A DNA stretch of 64,000 nt, from positions 92,139,343 to 92,203,342 of the forward strand of contig CP136065.1 in the NCBI GenBank assembly GCA_032622095.1. The letters are read 5' to 3'. The DNA comes from Siphonodentalium dalli (Eukaryota; Mollusca; Scaphopoda; Gadilida; Siphonodentaliidae). The notes beneath the pieces were generated by a model that had not been told where the DNA came from, did no database searches, and worked only from the letters and a program-made list of their open reading frames with translations. Position numbers and translations under genes: made by a program. Positions 34,593 through 45,169 of the stretch are shown piece by piece. Position 1 is the stretch's first letter, and each line of letters starts with the position of its first letter.

Positions 34593-36508
34593 CACTTTGA
34601 ACCCTGGCGCCCCACAGTGATCGACACCCTGACCCGGGGCTCCCAGTGGTATGTCCGCTTAAATTAGACAGTGTCTAGTAGCATGGTGTTGATTATGTTC
34701 AAATTGCGACACCGGTCTGAAACTTTACAGGTTTGTCCCCCATGGATCAGCGATCATTATAAGATCGCGAGACTTTGCCTTGGTAACGGTTGCTAGGCAA
34801 CTACATGGAATTGACTGGAAAATGTAAATATAGCTTATAGCGTCGTAATTCAACCTCAGTGATTGCGTTTTTTGATGCAGGTACTACCCTAACGTGAAAT
34901 TTGAGATATACCCGACCAGAATAGTGAACCAAATATCCCATTTAAGGGTAGCAACGGTTGCAAAGCAAATACCACAACTGATCGAATGACATAATTGCAC
35001 TAACCATTCAGTGGTATGTTTTGCCTTAAATTTAGACAGTGTCTAGTCGCACGGTGTTGGTTAATATGTTGAAAGGGGACACCTACCTGAAACTGTGCAG
35101 GCATGATATATGCATGCACGGACCACTGATCATTGTAAGATCGGGAGACTTTGCCACCCGATCTCGCCTTAGAAACGGTTACTATGCAACTACCCGAAAT
35201 TTGCAGGATAAACGAATTCTAGCTTATAACGTTGTAATTATACATCAGCGAATTGCGTTTCGATGCAACCAATATCCTAATGTGAAATTAAGATATACCT
35301 GACCATGCGCGAGTAAGTCAACTTGATATGCGATAGACTTTTTGCTACATGTGGCACAACAGAGACTGATATTACAGAGACCAGAAACAACGTAATTTCC
35401 CGTAACATATTGTGACCCCATTGTTCAAGTAAGCTGTCTAGATTGTGTCTACTGTACTAACATGTGAAACATGCAACAAAATGTTATATATAGCGCCACA
35501 TTTCACTTAAACGCATTTTTTAAAATGAATTATAGCCTGCGCCCATGCGCATATTTTTCTAGCCGTTTCTAGCGGGCAGCCAATCCATATAGACACCTTT
35601 GCCTGTGCTGACTTCAATAGGCCAATTTAAATATATATATTAGTGGGTATGTCGTGTATAAGTACCCCCGCTGGACAAAACAAGTGTCCATTGGCACCGC
35701 GGTGTATTTGCCGTTCGGCCCGCGGTGTCAGAGTTTGTAACTGCAGTTGAGCACCGCGGCCGAACGGCAAGTACACCGTGGCCCAAGAGCAAGTACACTG
35801 CGGCCGAAAGGCAACTACACCGCAGCCGAACGGCATGTACACCGTGGTTAGATTTCTGGTTTGTATCGTCTTTTTTCAGTTTAATGAACGTACACCGCGG
35901 CAATTACAACATGGCCGAACAGCAAGTACACCGCGGCCCAACTGTAGTTAGCCGGTGGAGCCACGGTGTAGTTGCATTTCAGCCACGGTGGCAACGCTAA
36001 CTGCACCGCGGTTAGGTGGACACTTGTTTTGTCAAGCAGGGTACGTTATAAACCATTTATTTGTCATTGCGCTAGTCTGCGCATGCGCGAATAAATCAAC
36101 TTCATATGCGATAGACCCTTCCCCATATGTAGCAGAGCACTGGTTAATATACGCGAGGGTAATTTAAACTGAAAGTGTGTGTCTAAATTATGTCTGTTCT
36201 GTACACACACAGGGAACACGAAATTATATGCCGTAAATATAGCGGCACAGTTTGCTTAAAATATCGTATGTTTTTGTAGATTATATGCTATGCGCATATA
36301 CTAGCGGTCAACCATTTCATACGCACCATGGGCGCCGCTGACATATGTGGGGGCAATTTAAATATAAATCAGTGGGTCTGACGCTCGTTATACTATATAT
36401 AAATTTGCTAACGATTCATGTCGTCGCTGCACCGAAATATCGGTGTTACGGGATATAGTCACGGTTCGTTTGCACCTAAATATCAGTGTTACGGGTTTAA
36501 AGGGTTAA
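34589..36508. mobile_element. Non-autonomous piggyBac-like element, 1.9 kb, inserted in a MITE
   Basis: TTAACACTTTGAACCC at the left faces GGGTTTAAAGGGTTAA at the right. TTAA is duplicated (34589-34592 and 36505-36508), and deleting one TTAA plus the insert restores the palindromic MITE. The interior is built from about three diverged modules of roughly 360 bp (GACAGTGTCTAGT(A/C)GCA near 34670 and 35036; ATGCGCGA...ATATGCGATAGAC near 35316 and 36084). No transposase frame. Confidence 0.88.
35666..36041. mobile_element. GC-rich TIR element with CACCGCGG minisatellite, nested inside the piggyBac-like element
   Basis: The ends carry the inverted pair GGACAAAACAAGTGTCC (35673-35689) and GGACACTTGTTTTGTC (36018-36033). 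Outside these, CCCCGCT faces AAGCAGGG, and TA or GTAC lies at both borders. The interior repeats TACACCGCGGCCGAACGGCA-like 20-25 bp units in both orientations, making it markedly GC-rich against the AT-rich surroundings. Confidence 0.75.
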
Positions 36509-36589
36509 CCACAGCAAAATTATGGGTAACTTATCAGGATTTAGTCGGAAATATGGCTTCTTGCCATTCATCGGAAAGCTCTCAGTGAG
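36505..36589. mobile_element. Right fragment of the split palindromic MITE
   Basis: TTAACCACAGCAAAATTATG through GGAAAGCTCTCAGTGAG continues the arm begun at 34563. The second arm is missing, so this copy was truncated as well as split. Confidence 0.85.
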
Positions 36590-36679
36590 TTGAATTAAGT
36601 TTTGGCCAAATTATAATTTCTTGGCCATTTTAAAACAAAATTGCCCATTGGCCAATGACAGTGTAAACTCTGGTGGGTG

Positions 36680-36725
36680 GGTGACCTCATTCTGCAAATG
36701 TGCCACACCATATTTTCAGGCATGA
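36680..36725. mobile_element. Remnant of the hAT-type palindromic MITE
   Basis: GACCTCATTCTGCAAATG and ACACCATATTTTCAGGCATG match the right terminus of the family at 5483. Confidence 0.6.
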
Positions 36726-36786
36726 TCAACATTGAACAAACTGAATATTCCTCAAATTCTATCAACCACTTGAGTCACCCAGCATA

Positions 36787-36991
36787 CAGTAATGCTCTAA
36801 ATAATCTTGACTCCTTAACCACGGCAGAATTATGGGTAACTTTTCAGGATTTAGTCGGAAATATGGCTTGTTGCCATTCATCGGAAAGCTCTCGGTGAGC
36901 AATAAGCAATAAGCCATATTTCCAACTAAATCCTGAAAAGTTACCCATAATTCTGCTGTGGTTAAGGAGTCGATTATTTAGAGCATTACAG
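36787..36991. mobile_element. TA-flanked palindromic MITE, near-full copy
   Basis: Copy of the family at 9235 with TA on both sides. The centre is shortened to GTGAGCAATAAGCAATAAGC. Confidence 0.85.
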
Positions 36992-37288
36992 TATATCCTT
37001 TATTTAGAAGTGCATTATCTTAACTGCACTATAGACATCGTATAATAGAAACCAATGCATAACAACCCTTTAACTATTTAATTTATTGCAAACTAATGGA
37101 TTTATAACACCATTCATATTCATGCGTGTACTGTCCATTCGATCATTCAATAATACTATGCTGTCAATGAAGTGTTATTAGAACGACAAAGAGCATTTTG
37201 TATCAAATGATTACACCATGTCAGATCCTATAGCACAGCACAGCATGCAATTTCAGGGATCTATATATACCGGGTATATATACCGTGT
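36992..37288. other. Stretch without recognised gene
   Basis: Nothing recognised. Confidence 0.3.
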
Positions 37289-37289
37289 A

Positions 37290-37502
37290 CAGTAATGCCC
37301 AAAGTAATTGACCACTTAACCACAGCAGAATTATGGGTAATTTTTCAGGATTTAGTCGGAAATATGGCTTGTTGCCATTCATCGAAAAGCTCTCGCCGAG
37401 AGCTTTCCAATGAATGGCAACAAGCTAGATTTCCGACTAAATCCTGAAAAATTACCCATAATTCTGCTGTGGTTAAGTGGTCAATTACTTTGGGTATTAC
37501 TG
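37290..37502. mobile_element. TA-flanked palindromic MITE, full copy
   Basis: Full copy of the family at 9235, TA on both sides, arms meeting at CTCTCGCCGAGAG. Confidence 0.87.
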
Positions 37503-38300
37503 TATATGTGTGTAATTACTCAAAATGCAAACACTATTGGATTTACCTACAGGTATAAGTGCATATGGGTCTGGCATTTAACCACATTTCATGGAAAGAA
37601 TCTAAGCTATTTCACCAATTGAAATATAAAAGAATAGGAACTCTTTTGACTCTTACATGTACTAGTAAGTGGGACATATCTATTTCTGAGGCAATGTTTA
37701 GACACGCTACACTACATGTATGCCCCAGCTAGCGACGGTACAATGTATTTGGATCATATCGGCATTTTGTTTTGATTATTACACAATGAGAGAGACGATT
37801 TGAGTGAAATCTATCCAAATAATTATGTTAATGATTTACTAGATTGAATCGGCTCTTGAAACTACAAGCAAATGGTTTGGATTTGTGACTTCCAGTAATG
37901 CATAAATAATGTCTAAAATATGTCCAAATTAGCAATCTGGGAGTGTACATGTACTAGTGATTATTTTGACAAACATAATAAACGTACTAGTAGGGTTACC
38001 ATGTATGTTTAATTGGATCCCAACAATATAGCGAGGTGATGTAATACCAGTAGAAGCATCTAGTTCTACTAGTATTTTACTTCATCATCTTTCTACATGT
38101 TCATAATTTCAGTCCAACAGTTCCGATTTGAAACCTCAATTTATGTCAGAGTGAAGTTGAAGAGATATTCTTGGATATATCAAATGTAGCTCATCATATT
38201 CCATATATTGAGCAACATTTATAAGAATTTAGTGAAAACTAAGATTCTCGCGATTTTAAACCATCATCATGGCGGCCATCTTTGAAAACATTAAACATTG
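37503..38300. other. Stretch without recognised gene
   Basis: Several ACATGTACTAG-type words but no coding sequence or transposon end recognised. Confidence 0.35.
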
Positions 38301-38308
38301 AGCTCAAG

Positions 38309-39668
38309 TAGTGATGTAACGATACGGGGGTTATCGGTAAAAGCCGATAGCCGATATTTTCAGTAGAATTATCGGCCGATCCGATACAGATACCGATAAG
38401 TCTTGTACGTGAACCAAACTCCATATCAATTTGTCTTTTAAATTACAAAATATTGTCGGCAAAGAACCGATATTGCAATAACCTGGTTGCAAAAAAAGTT
38501 TAGTTTACGTTCCCCAAAAACCCTGGCAAAACGATTTAATATTTCGTTGCATTCATAAGATTTCCTCAATATTTGTTTGATTCCGTTACCGTGCCTTACG
38601 GAATCAGTCCATACTAGTAATCCATTTGAGTCAATGGCGGCAATTTCAATTTGCCAAACTCAATCTTTTTCAGAAGTTGAACTTGCGTTTAATAACACCT
38701 ACAATGTCCCGCATAAATTGTTGACATTTTCTCTGCCCATGACAGCAGATACAAATCCCGCCCACAGAGCATTCTGATTGGTTCGGATGGTTCTATCAAA
38801 CAAGTTAGTCACCTCCTCCATCTTCAGTCATCGTATACCAGAATGTCAATCAATTTGAAACAAAAGCACTTTAAACACACACACTTAACTGTTGTTAACA
38901 CGTGATGTTTCTATATATTGAGGAATAGCGAGTCACGACTGCGGCGACTTTAATGCAAACTGGTCAAGTGACTCGTCTATTTATAACACTATGATTTTTA
39001 GTTTACTGTGTCATCTGTCAACACGTGGCTTGTTAGTGATTCCTACTCGATGACATCAAATGCATGCAAATAATCGTTTGATCTTACCGCCCGGCATCCG
39101 CCTTGGGAATATCATAACAATGTGACAACTTACTGTCGCACGTGGTGCAGAATTAATTCCACACCCCCATGAATACATCACTAAATGATACCGGTACATC
39201 AGTCTGATTCACTCACAGGAAGATTCCATTCTCACGCTAATGCCAGGGGCGTCAGTTATTCGCTTTCAACATGTGCTACTCGGCACTCACAAGTAATTTG
39301 AATTGTATACAGTTTATGTTTTAACTTTAATTATTAAGCGTACCGAACTACGGTACCTTTGGAAATGTTTATTTGGGTCATGAGTGTACCAACAGTCTCA
39401 TGTCGATGTTGTCATCATGATCATGGTATATCACTGTATGTGATGGAGGGCTGACCAGTGCGTAAAATAGTCGCTATTTTTTCTGGAAATTCCCGTCATT
39501 TATTTAATATTAAAGTCGGAATTGGTGTAACAACGTTCACAAAGGACGCGACATGTATCGGTTAACGATATCGGTCGGGAGACTAAATTTTACCGATACC
39601 GATATCTTGCCGATACAACATATATCGGCCCGATCCGATAGCCGATACCGATAATCGGTACATCACTA
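38309..39668. mobile_element. Non-autonomous hAT element, 1.36 kb, with 8-bp TSD
   Basis: The left end TAGTGATGTAACGATA faces a right end reading on the minus strand TAGTGATGTACCGATTATCG. AGCTCAAG is duplicated exactly (38301-38308 and 39669-39676). CCGATA/TATCGG words are packed near both ends (38328-38400 and 39555-39660), as expected for subterminal transposase sites. No transposase frame was recognised. It lies about 0.6 kb from the stop-codon end of the elongase gene. Confidence 0.9.
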
Positions 39669-39676
39669 AGCTCAAG

Positions 39677-40189
39677 TATTCGCATGTACCTGTAAGTATA
39701 TATTTGGGATCCAGAAAACATAACCGTTGTGAAAAGTCAATGTTTTTTATGTCTTTTCATCCACTCCTTGTGAGTAAAAACATTTGTTTTGACAAGGGTA
39801 CCCTCAACCACCGGAAACCATTGAGAGAACACGCCAAGTGGCCAGACTAATTGGTTCTCACTCTATCTCCGGGACCTTAGTCATTGTTGGAAGATGATGG
39901 TCAAATTTATGTACACATACCGGTCGGTGTTACGAGTTTATGAACAGTTTGACTCAGTGTGTGGAGCTATAAAAATGCTATGAAATAAGCAGAGGTACCG
40001 GTAACATTACATGTACATTGTACACATGTAGGTGTATTTAAACATTAAATTAGATATTAGTCAAAATTAAAGTCATTTTAATTCATATACATATGGATCC
40101 AAAGTTTCCAAACCATTTATTCATGATATTGGTAACTGATGGAGATATGTTGTGATTGAGGTCTCAAGTTATTACATTTGCTAGCAAAA
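39677..40189. other. Intergenic or 3' region of the elongase gene
   Basis: No repeat recognised. On the minus strand this lies downstream of the elongase stop codon and contains a second AATAAA (plus-strand TTTATT at 40116-40121). Confidence 0.4.
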
Positions 40190-40195
40190 TTTATT
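40190..40195 (-). promoter_or_regulatory. Candidate polyadenylation signal of the elongase gene
   Basis: TTTATT on the plus strand reads AATAAA on the minus strand, 79 bp downstream of the stop codon. The alternative at 40116-40121 is equally plausible. Confidence 0.4.
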
Positions 40196-40273
40196 TTACC
40201 AGCAAGACCACAAAACTGATGTTTAATGAAATTTCTCGTAACTTATGACCACACAGAATGGTCCCTTATTAAG

Positions 40274-41128
40274 TTATTTACTTTTATCTGAATCAGTGAC
40301 TTTTCGCTGCTGATCACCTCTCACAATATATGATGTATAAAAGAATTGTGCAAATAAGGCAAAATAGCTGAAGTACATTATCAATGAAAGCTTAACATTT
40401 TGAGAAGTATTTTCACATGGTTCGCCTCGATCCTTAATTTGCCATACCCATATACTGACGCTGGTTCCAATGATCATCTGTAAGATCTGCATTGCTGTTA
40501 TGAACATGTTGATGGCTATCGGAATCTTGTACTTCATTGCACGGAGACAGTAGTATGAATACATGATGGAATGCACGGTATAGTTCATTGCAACAAACCA
40601 TCGCCCTGTCGCTGTGTGATCTGCGTATGACGCCCAACTATACAGCAATACAGTTATATGGTGATACCAATGGAGGAAAATCAGCTGCTGTTTGCGGAGA
40701 ACGATAAATACTGTATCTCCAAGTTCGATAACTTTTGACAGCGTGAACAGACAGATCCATACTGATGTAGGATTTTTCAAGACATATGATTTGTCGCATA
40801 CAGAATATTTTAGTCCATGTGTGGACACCGCCCAAATAAGTTCAGGAAATGTTCTCAGGGCACCTGCAATGCTGAACAAAGCTAAGCATCCACTCCATGC
40901 AGCCAAAAATTGCCTGAGATCATACCGAGGTCTATCCCTCATGTAATTTTTAATCCCAAATACGAACAACAGATAAACAGCCGAGTAGATGAATGAATCC
41001 GTCCATCTTTCGTCCATGTAACTCCGGAATCGATGTTCGTCGTAGGTCTTCTCGAATTGGAAAATTTTTGACGTGTCCGTGTCATTTTCAGGATGTACAT
41101 CGTCAACCGCCATGAATTCGGTATCCAT
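40274..41128 (-). CDS. ELOVL6-like: Very-long-chain fatty acid elongase, ELOVL6/ELOVL3 type
   Basis: A 284-residue frame uninterrupted by introns. ELOVL proteins are multi-pass ER membrane enzymes that condense malonyl-CoA with an acyl-CoA, the first and rate-limiting step of two-carbon elongation; the ELOVL6 branch mainly extends C16 saturated and monounsaturated chains. Visible: the LRTFPEL segment at 91-97, KVIELGDT at 132-139, the catalytic histidine box HWYHH at 153-157 followed by ITVLLYSW, MNYTVHSIMYSYY at 181-193, and Q214/Q217 in TAMQILQM. The FEKTYDEHRF N-terminus and HGLKYSVCDKS region match the ELOVL6 layout better than ELOVL2/4/5. Hydrophobic stretches fall near 45-60, 75-90, 125-131, 158-166, 205-228 and 248-265. 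The C-terminus is charged and ends in lysine. Length is normal for the family (about 260-300). The ATG at 41126-41128 has A at -3 and G at +4. No stop or frameshift breaks it. Substrate preference cannot be read from sequence. Confidence 0.93.
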   Translation of the reverse strand: MDTEFMAVDDVHPENDTDTSKIFQFEKTYDEHRFRSYMDERWTDSFIYSAVYLLFVFGIKNYMRDRPRYDLRQFLAAWSGCLALFSIAGALRTFPELIWAVSTHGLKYSVCDKSYVLKNPTSVWICLFTLSKVIELGDTVFIVLRKQQLIFLHWYHHITVLLYSWASYADHTATGRWFVAMNYTVHSIMYSYYCLRAMKYKIPIAINMFITAMQILQMIIGTSVSIWVWQIKDRGEPCENTSQNVKLSLIMYFSYFALFAQFFYTSYIVRGDQQRKVTDSDKSK

Positions 41129-41152
41129 GCTTGCGGTGGCACTATTATCACG

Positions 41153-41172
41153 CTACAAAAAAAGACTTAGCA
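41153..41172 (-). other. Likely splice acceptor upstream of the elongase start
   Basis: On the minus strand the sequence reads TTGCTAAGTCTTTTTTTGTAG just before the exon, less one base either way. This is a branch-like CTAAG, a pyrimidine tract and a terminal AG (plus-strand CT at 41153-41154), 24 bp before the ATG. It suggests at least one non-coding 5' exon farther right. Confidence 0.55.
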
Positions 41173-41895
41173 ATCGATATGATTCCTATAATTATTGAAA
41201 ATAGAGAGATAACAAACGTGCCGTCTAAATTTCGCCGGTTCAGCCACAATCTGATTGGTTGACAAGATCAACAGAGCTAAATAGCCAATGAGTCCCGTCG
41301 GTAGCGATCGATATATTGACCTCCTCAGGGCAAAGTTCACAGTCTGCGTTGAAAATAGGTCATCATATTCATAGGGCACAGATGCCGTTTTAATATGTAT
41401 TACCGTTATAACACTGCGGTATAGATCAATTTCGTCCAGATATTTCGACTTAAATGGTGCACATCTGATTAAAATGTTTCATTTGAAGATAATACCGACT
41501 GCCACGACAACTCCACGCGTTCACCCGCACTGCTGCAGGCAGCCATTAAATAATTTACACGGGGTTGCACGCGCACATATGGAATGCGGAAGTGATTCCA
41601 AATCAGCCCAAAATATTTCTCGCACCTGCCGCCAAAGCTATTTAAAGAGACACTTTCTTTTATTCCTGTTATATTTCACTGCAGCACAATGTTTCGGGTG
41701 CTAAAGCGAACTATAAAGCATGTATGTCACTTAGAAAATGACTTTAATTATGTCAAACTCGTATTATTCAGGCACACAGCTAGTAGTCCAGGAGATATTG
41801 GTCGACCTCTGCACCACCCCCCCCCCCCCAGGACTCAACTTCACCTACTCTAAATTTTTTCGGTTGTTAACAAGAAAAAAAAGTGGCCGCAGACA
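41173..41895. other. Upstream region of the elongase gene
   Basis: Presumably a 5' intron, non-coding exon or promoter sequence for the minus-strand elongase. No specific control element can be named. A run of ten C lies near 41820. Confidence 0.35.
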
Positions 41896-42403
41896 CTCCA
41901 GACAAGATGGCGTCCATCATGGCGGCCTTATTTTTTATATGCACCAGGTCTCTTTGATCGTTATAGTAAAGATGGTATCACATGCAGTCTTGCTTTCGGC
42001 TTGATTCGTTATGCTAATATACAACCCTTACTAATTAGCCATAAATCCGACACCATAATCCAATATGGCGACCAAGATGGACGCCGAAATGTCAAAATAT
42101 GCTATTTTTCTGACATTTCACCACTTTTTGTTTGTCTCTGTGGGAAAATGTTGGCATCTTGGCGTGATGTTATACATTAATCGTATAGAAGAGTCATTCG
42201 CGAACACATGGGGACCATAATATACATTCATTGTGGGATGTTTTTGTCCGATATCACGTTTTCTCAAAATGCCGGTATAATAGGTCAAAGCCAAATCGAC
42301 GTTAATAAAGCGATGTAATGTTTCAAATCAATGAATGTTATTGCTATCATAATAACACCCATGCATATATATGTGCAGGAGATACTCGAGCTAGGATTCC
42401 TAT
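41896..42403. repeat. Degenerate GATGGCG subrepeats flanking the foldback element
   Basis: AAGATGGCGTCCATCATGG near 41904 and AATATGGCGACCAAGATGG near 42063 continue, with more decay, the roughly 170-bp series seen inside the left arm (42438, 42612, 42783, 42950). Confidence 0.5.
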
Positions 42404-44098
42404 TATACCTGAGTTGAGAAATATTCACCCAAATCCAAGATGGCGGCCAAAATGTCCACCAGATATAGAAAAATCGCCGAAAATCGCTGATTTTAACATC
42501 AGTGAGCATTATTGTCATGACAACTCCACACCTGCTTGCTATTATGAGTTGGGAACACTTAGGCGAAGAACTTTCCTTGTACCATATCCAAATAAATGTC
42601 CCCCAAATCCAAAATGGCGCCCACAATGGCGGACAGATTTGGAAAAATTACCGAAATTCCCTCATATTCACATCATTGGGCATTATTGTCGAAACAACTT
42701 CACCCATGCTCACAGTTGAGTTGGAAATACTGAGGTGAAGTAATTACGTTACATCTCATGCAAGAAATGGTTTTCCAAATCGAAGATGGCGGCCAATATG
42801 GCGACCGAAATTTGAAAACACGTCTACATTTATTTACTTTCTTACGATGGGCGTTATTGTTTAGCGATTTCTACCCACCATTACATGTTGATATGGAATA
42901 TTGATATGAAGTATTCATTAGGGTTTGGCAATTGATACTCACAGTCAAGATGGTGGCCAAACTGGCGGCTAGAAATTGAAAAGAAGTCGATATTATCACA
43001 TACTAATTTCAACTTTTTGTCATAATATCGATCTGTATAGACGAAACGGTACATAATATAAGCCATCTATTAGTTCCAACATAAGTCGTAGCCTTTTGGA
43101 AGGATGAAAACCCACAATCGCGATGTGACATTTCAAAATCCATTCTTGACCATAAAGGACCCATACTGGTCGTAACCGTATATATATATAGGTGCGCCGA
43201 ATAGTCAAATTATGACTTCCAAGAATCAAAACAACAGTACCCGAGCTTTATCTGATTTGCCACATTCAGCATTATCTGGACCAGTTTCCGTCTCTTCGTC
43301 AGATTAATCTATCTCGCTCACAACATCACAGTTTTCTACACTTCTTCGTAGAAGGGTTCCACTAATCGGAATGTTTCAAATAATATATATGCCGGTGTCC
43401 ACCTCACGTTTTTGTTTCGAAAGCTTTGCATTCTTATCCTTATTCTTGGCGAGCTTCATTCGTGGTATAGCGTGTGCATGGTATAATTCAGATGCTACGT
43501 ATGGGGTATGGGGTATGGGCGTCATCTTGTGCGATAAACTAGACAGGTATTCGGTCGATAGGTATACTAGCTTTCAGAAGGACCTATATATCTGTGTATT
43601 TTCAGCTTTGGTGACCTAATGGGGTAACAACATGTGCACCTGGTGATCTTCGCAAACGGTCACTTCTCAATATATGGTTCATCAATTCACATACTCATCT
43701 AATGCACTGACGTACCCGGACAACTTCTGTATATGGCTTCGAATGTTGAAAGCCTGAGATTTGACGGATGCCTTTCTGCTAAGGCGCAGGAGACCATAAT
43801 ACATAATATGCCCACACTTCTTGAACATGATCATAAGAACAATCTTGTTGGCGTCCAGCAATCTTCTCACCGAACAGATCCAAGCAGATGATAATAATAC
43901 ACACGGTGCTAGTTTGTGGGAATGTGTCATGATAGTGGAAATGAAATTGGACCATGACTGCACCGCCCCTTATTTTGTTATGTTTTAGATTCAGACGGGA
44001 TCTCATGTGTGGCTTTGCTTTCCTTGTATGCTAAGATTGTATGTTCCCATCCGTTTGGAAGCCGTTCTTAATCAACTGGACCAGGCGTGTACCATTGG
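42404..44098 (+). repeat. Left arm of the foldback (first core copy)
   Basis: Contains four subrepeats of about 170 bp, each with an (A)AGATGGCGGCC-type box (42438, 42612, 42783, 42950), then the inner arm shared with 44651-45166 in inverse orientation. Minus-strand frames of 61-93 codons occur but none is a recognisable intact protein. Confidence 0.8.
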
Positions 44099-45169
44099 CT
44101 ACTACTGTATAAGCCCCACCCAGACTGGGGTGTAGTCTTAAAGGCGATGCCTTTGATAGTTGGCTGATATGTCATACTGACGCTGGGTGGTGGTCGGTAT
44201 GGTTGAAGAAAGTACAAATGCAATCAACACAAGGGTGAAATGTTCAACGCGAAGAACATCCAGAGGAATGTTACGTTGATGAGCTCTGGCATTCAGTTCA
44301 ACATACGTTGGGCACACCAAGTGATTTCTTGGTAACATCACCATTGTGACCATTGTCCTACATGAGACATTAACTACTATATTCTAAAGTTATATATATA
44401 TATAGCTATTTGATCATAAAGGTCGCGTTCCCCAACGTCCACAGCCATTGCCATCGAGACTATAAATTGTGCTTTAAATACATAGTGAAATAAATGCACC
44501 ACAGTTCCTGACATTTTCTTGAATAATACCGCCCACATACTGACACTAAACCTGCGAGAGGATAACAAAAACGCATATACCTTCATGCCATAAAGACATT
44601 ATCCTTTAGTACATCCGACTGTTTTGAGGGAGGCTAGCATAGTATTATCCAGACATAATTGTACGTCTGGTCAAGTTGAACCAGAACGGCTTCGAAACGG
44701 ATGTGGAAATACAATCTTACCACACCAAAAAAAACCCGACACGCATTACATGCTATATCTTAACCATGCACCAGGTATAGGGGTGGTGAATACCGTGGCC
44801 CATTTCATACCCACTATCATGGCGCATGTCCACAAACTAGCACCGCGAGTATTGTTCTTGTCTGCTGGGAGATATTCGACGAGACAACTGCTGGACGTCA
44901 CACAGTTTGCTTCGGATCATGGTCAAGAAGTGTAGATAGTTGGTACATTATGGTCTTCTCCTTAGCAGATAGACATCTGTCCAAGGGAATGAGACAGCTA
45001 GCAACCTTCGAACCACTGTCAAAGTTGTCCACTGAGTTTGAGTTCGATGAATTTGTGAGTTGACGAACCATCTATTGAGAAGTGACTAGATAACAGGTTC
45101 GCCAGGTGTACATGTCGTTATCCCCACGGGGTATGAGACACATACACAGAGATGGCCTTCTGTAATGTA
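42627..45169 (+). repeat. Core tandem unit 1 (2,543 bp)
   Basis: Begins at ATGGCGGACAGATTT and ends at CACAGAGATGGCCTTCTGTA followed by ATGT. It contains the inner left arm (minus-sense), a spacer of about 550 bp centred on a TATATATATA run near 44395, and the inner right arm (plus-sense, 44651-45166). Confidence 0.9.

Noticed and set aside
40434-41151. Other open frames overlapping the elongase
   Set aside because: Shadow frames on both strands of a well-supported coding sequence.
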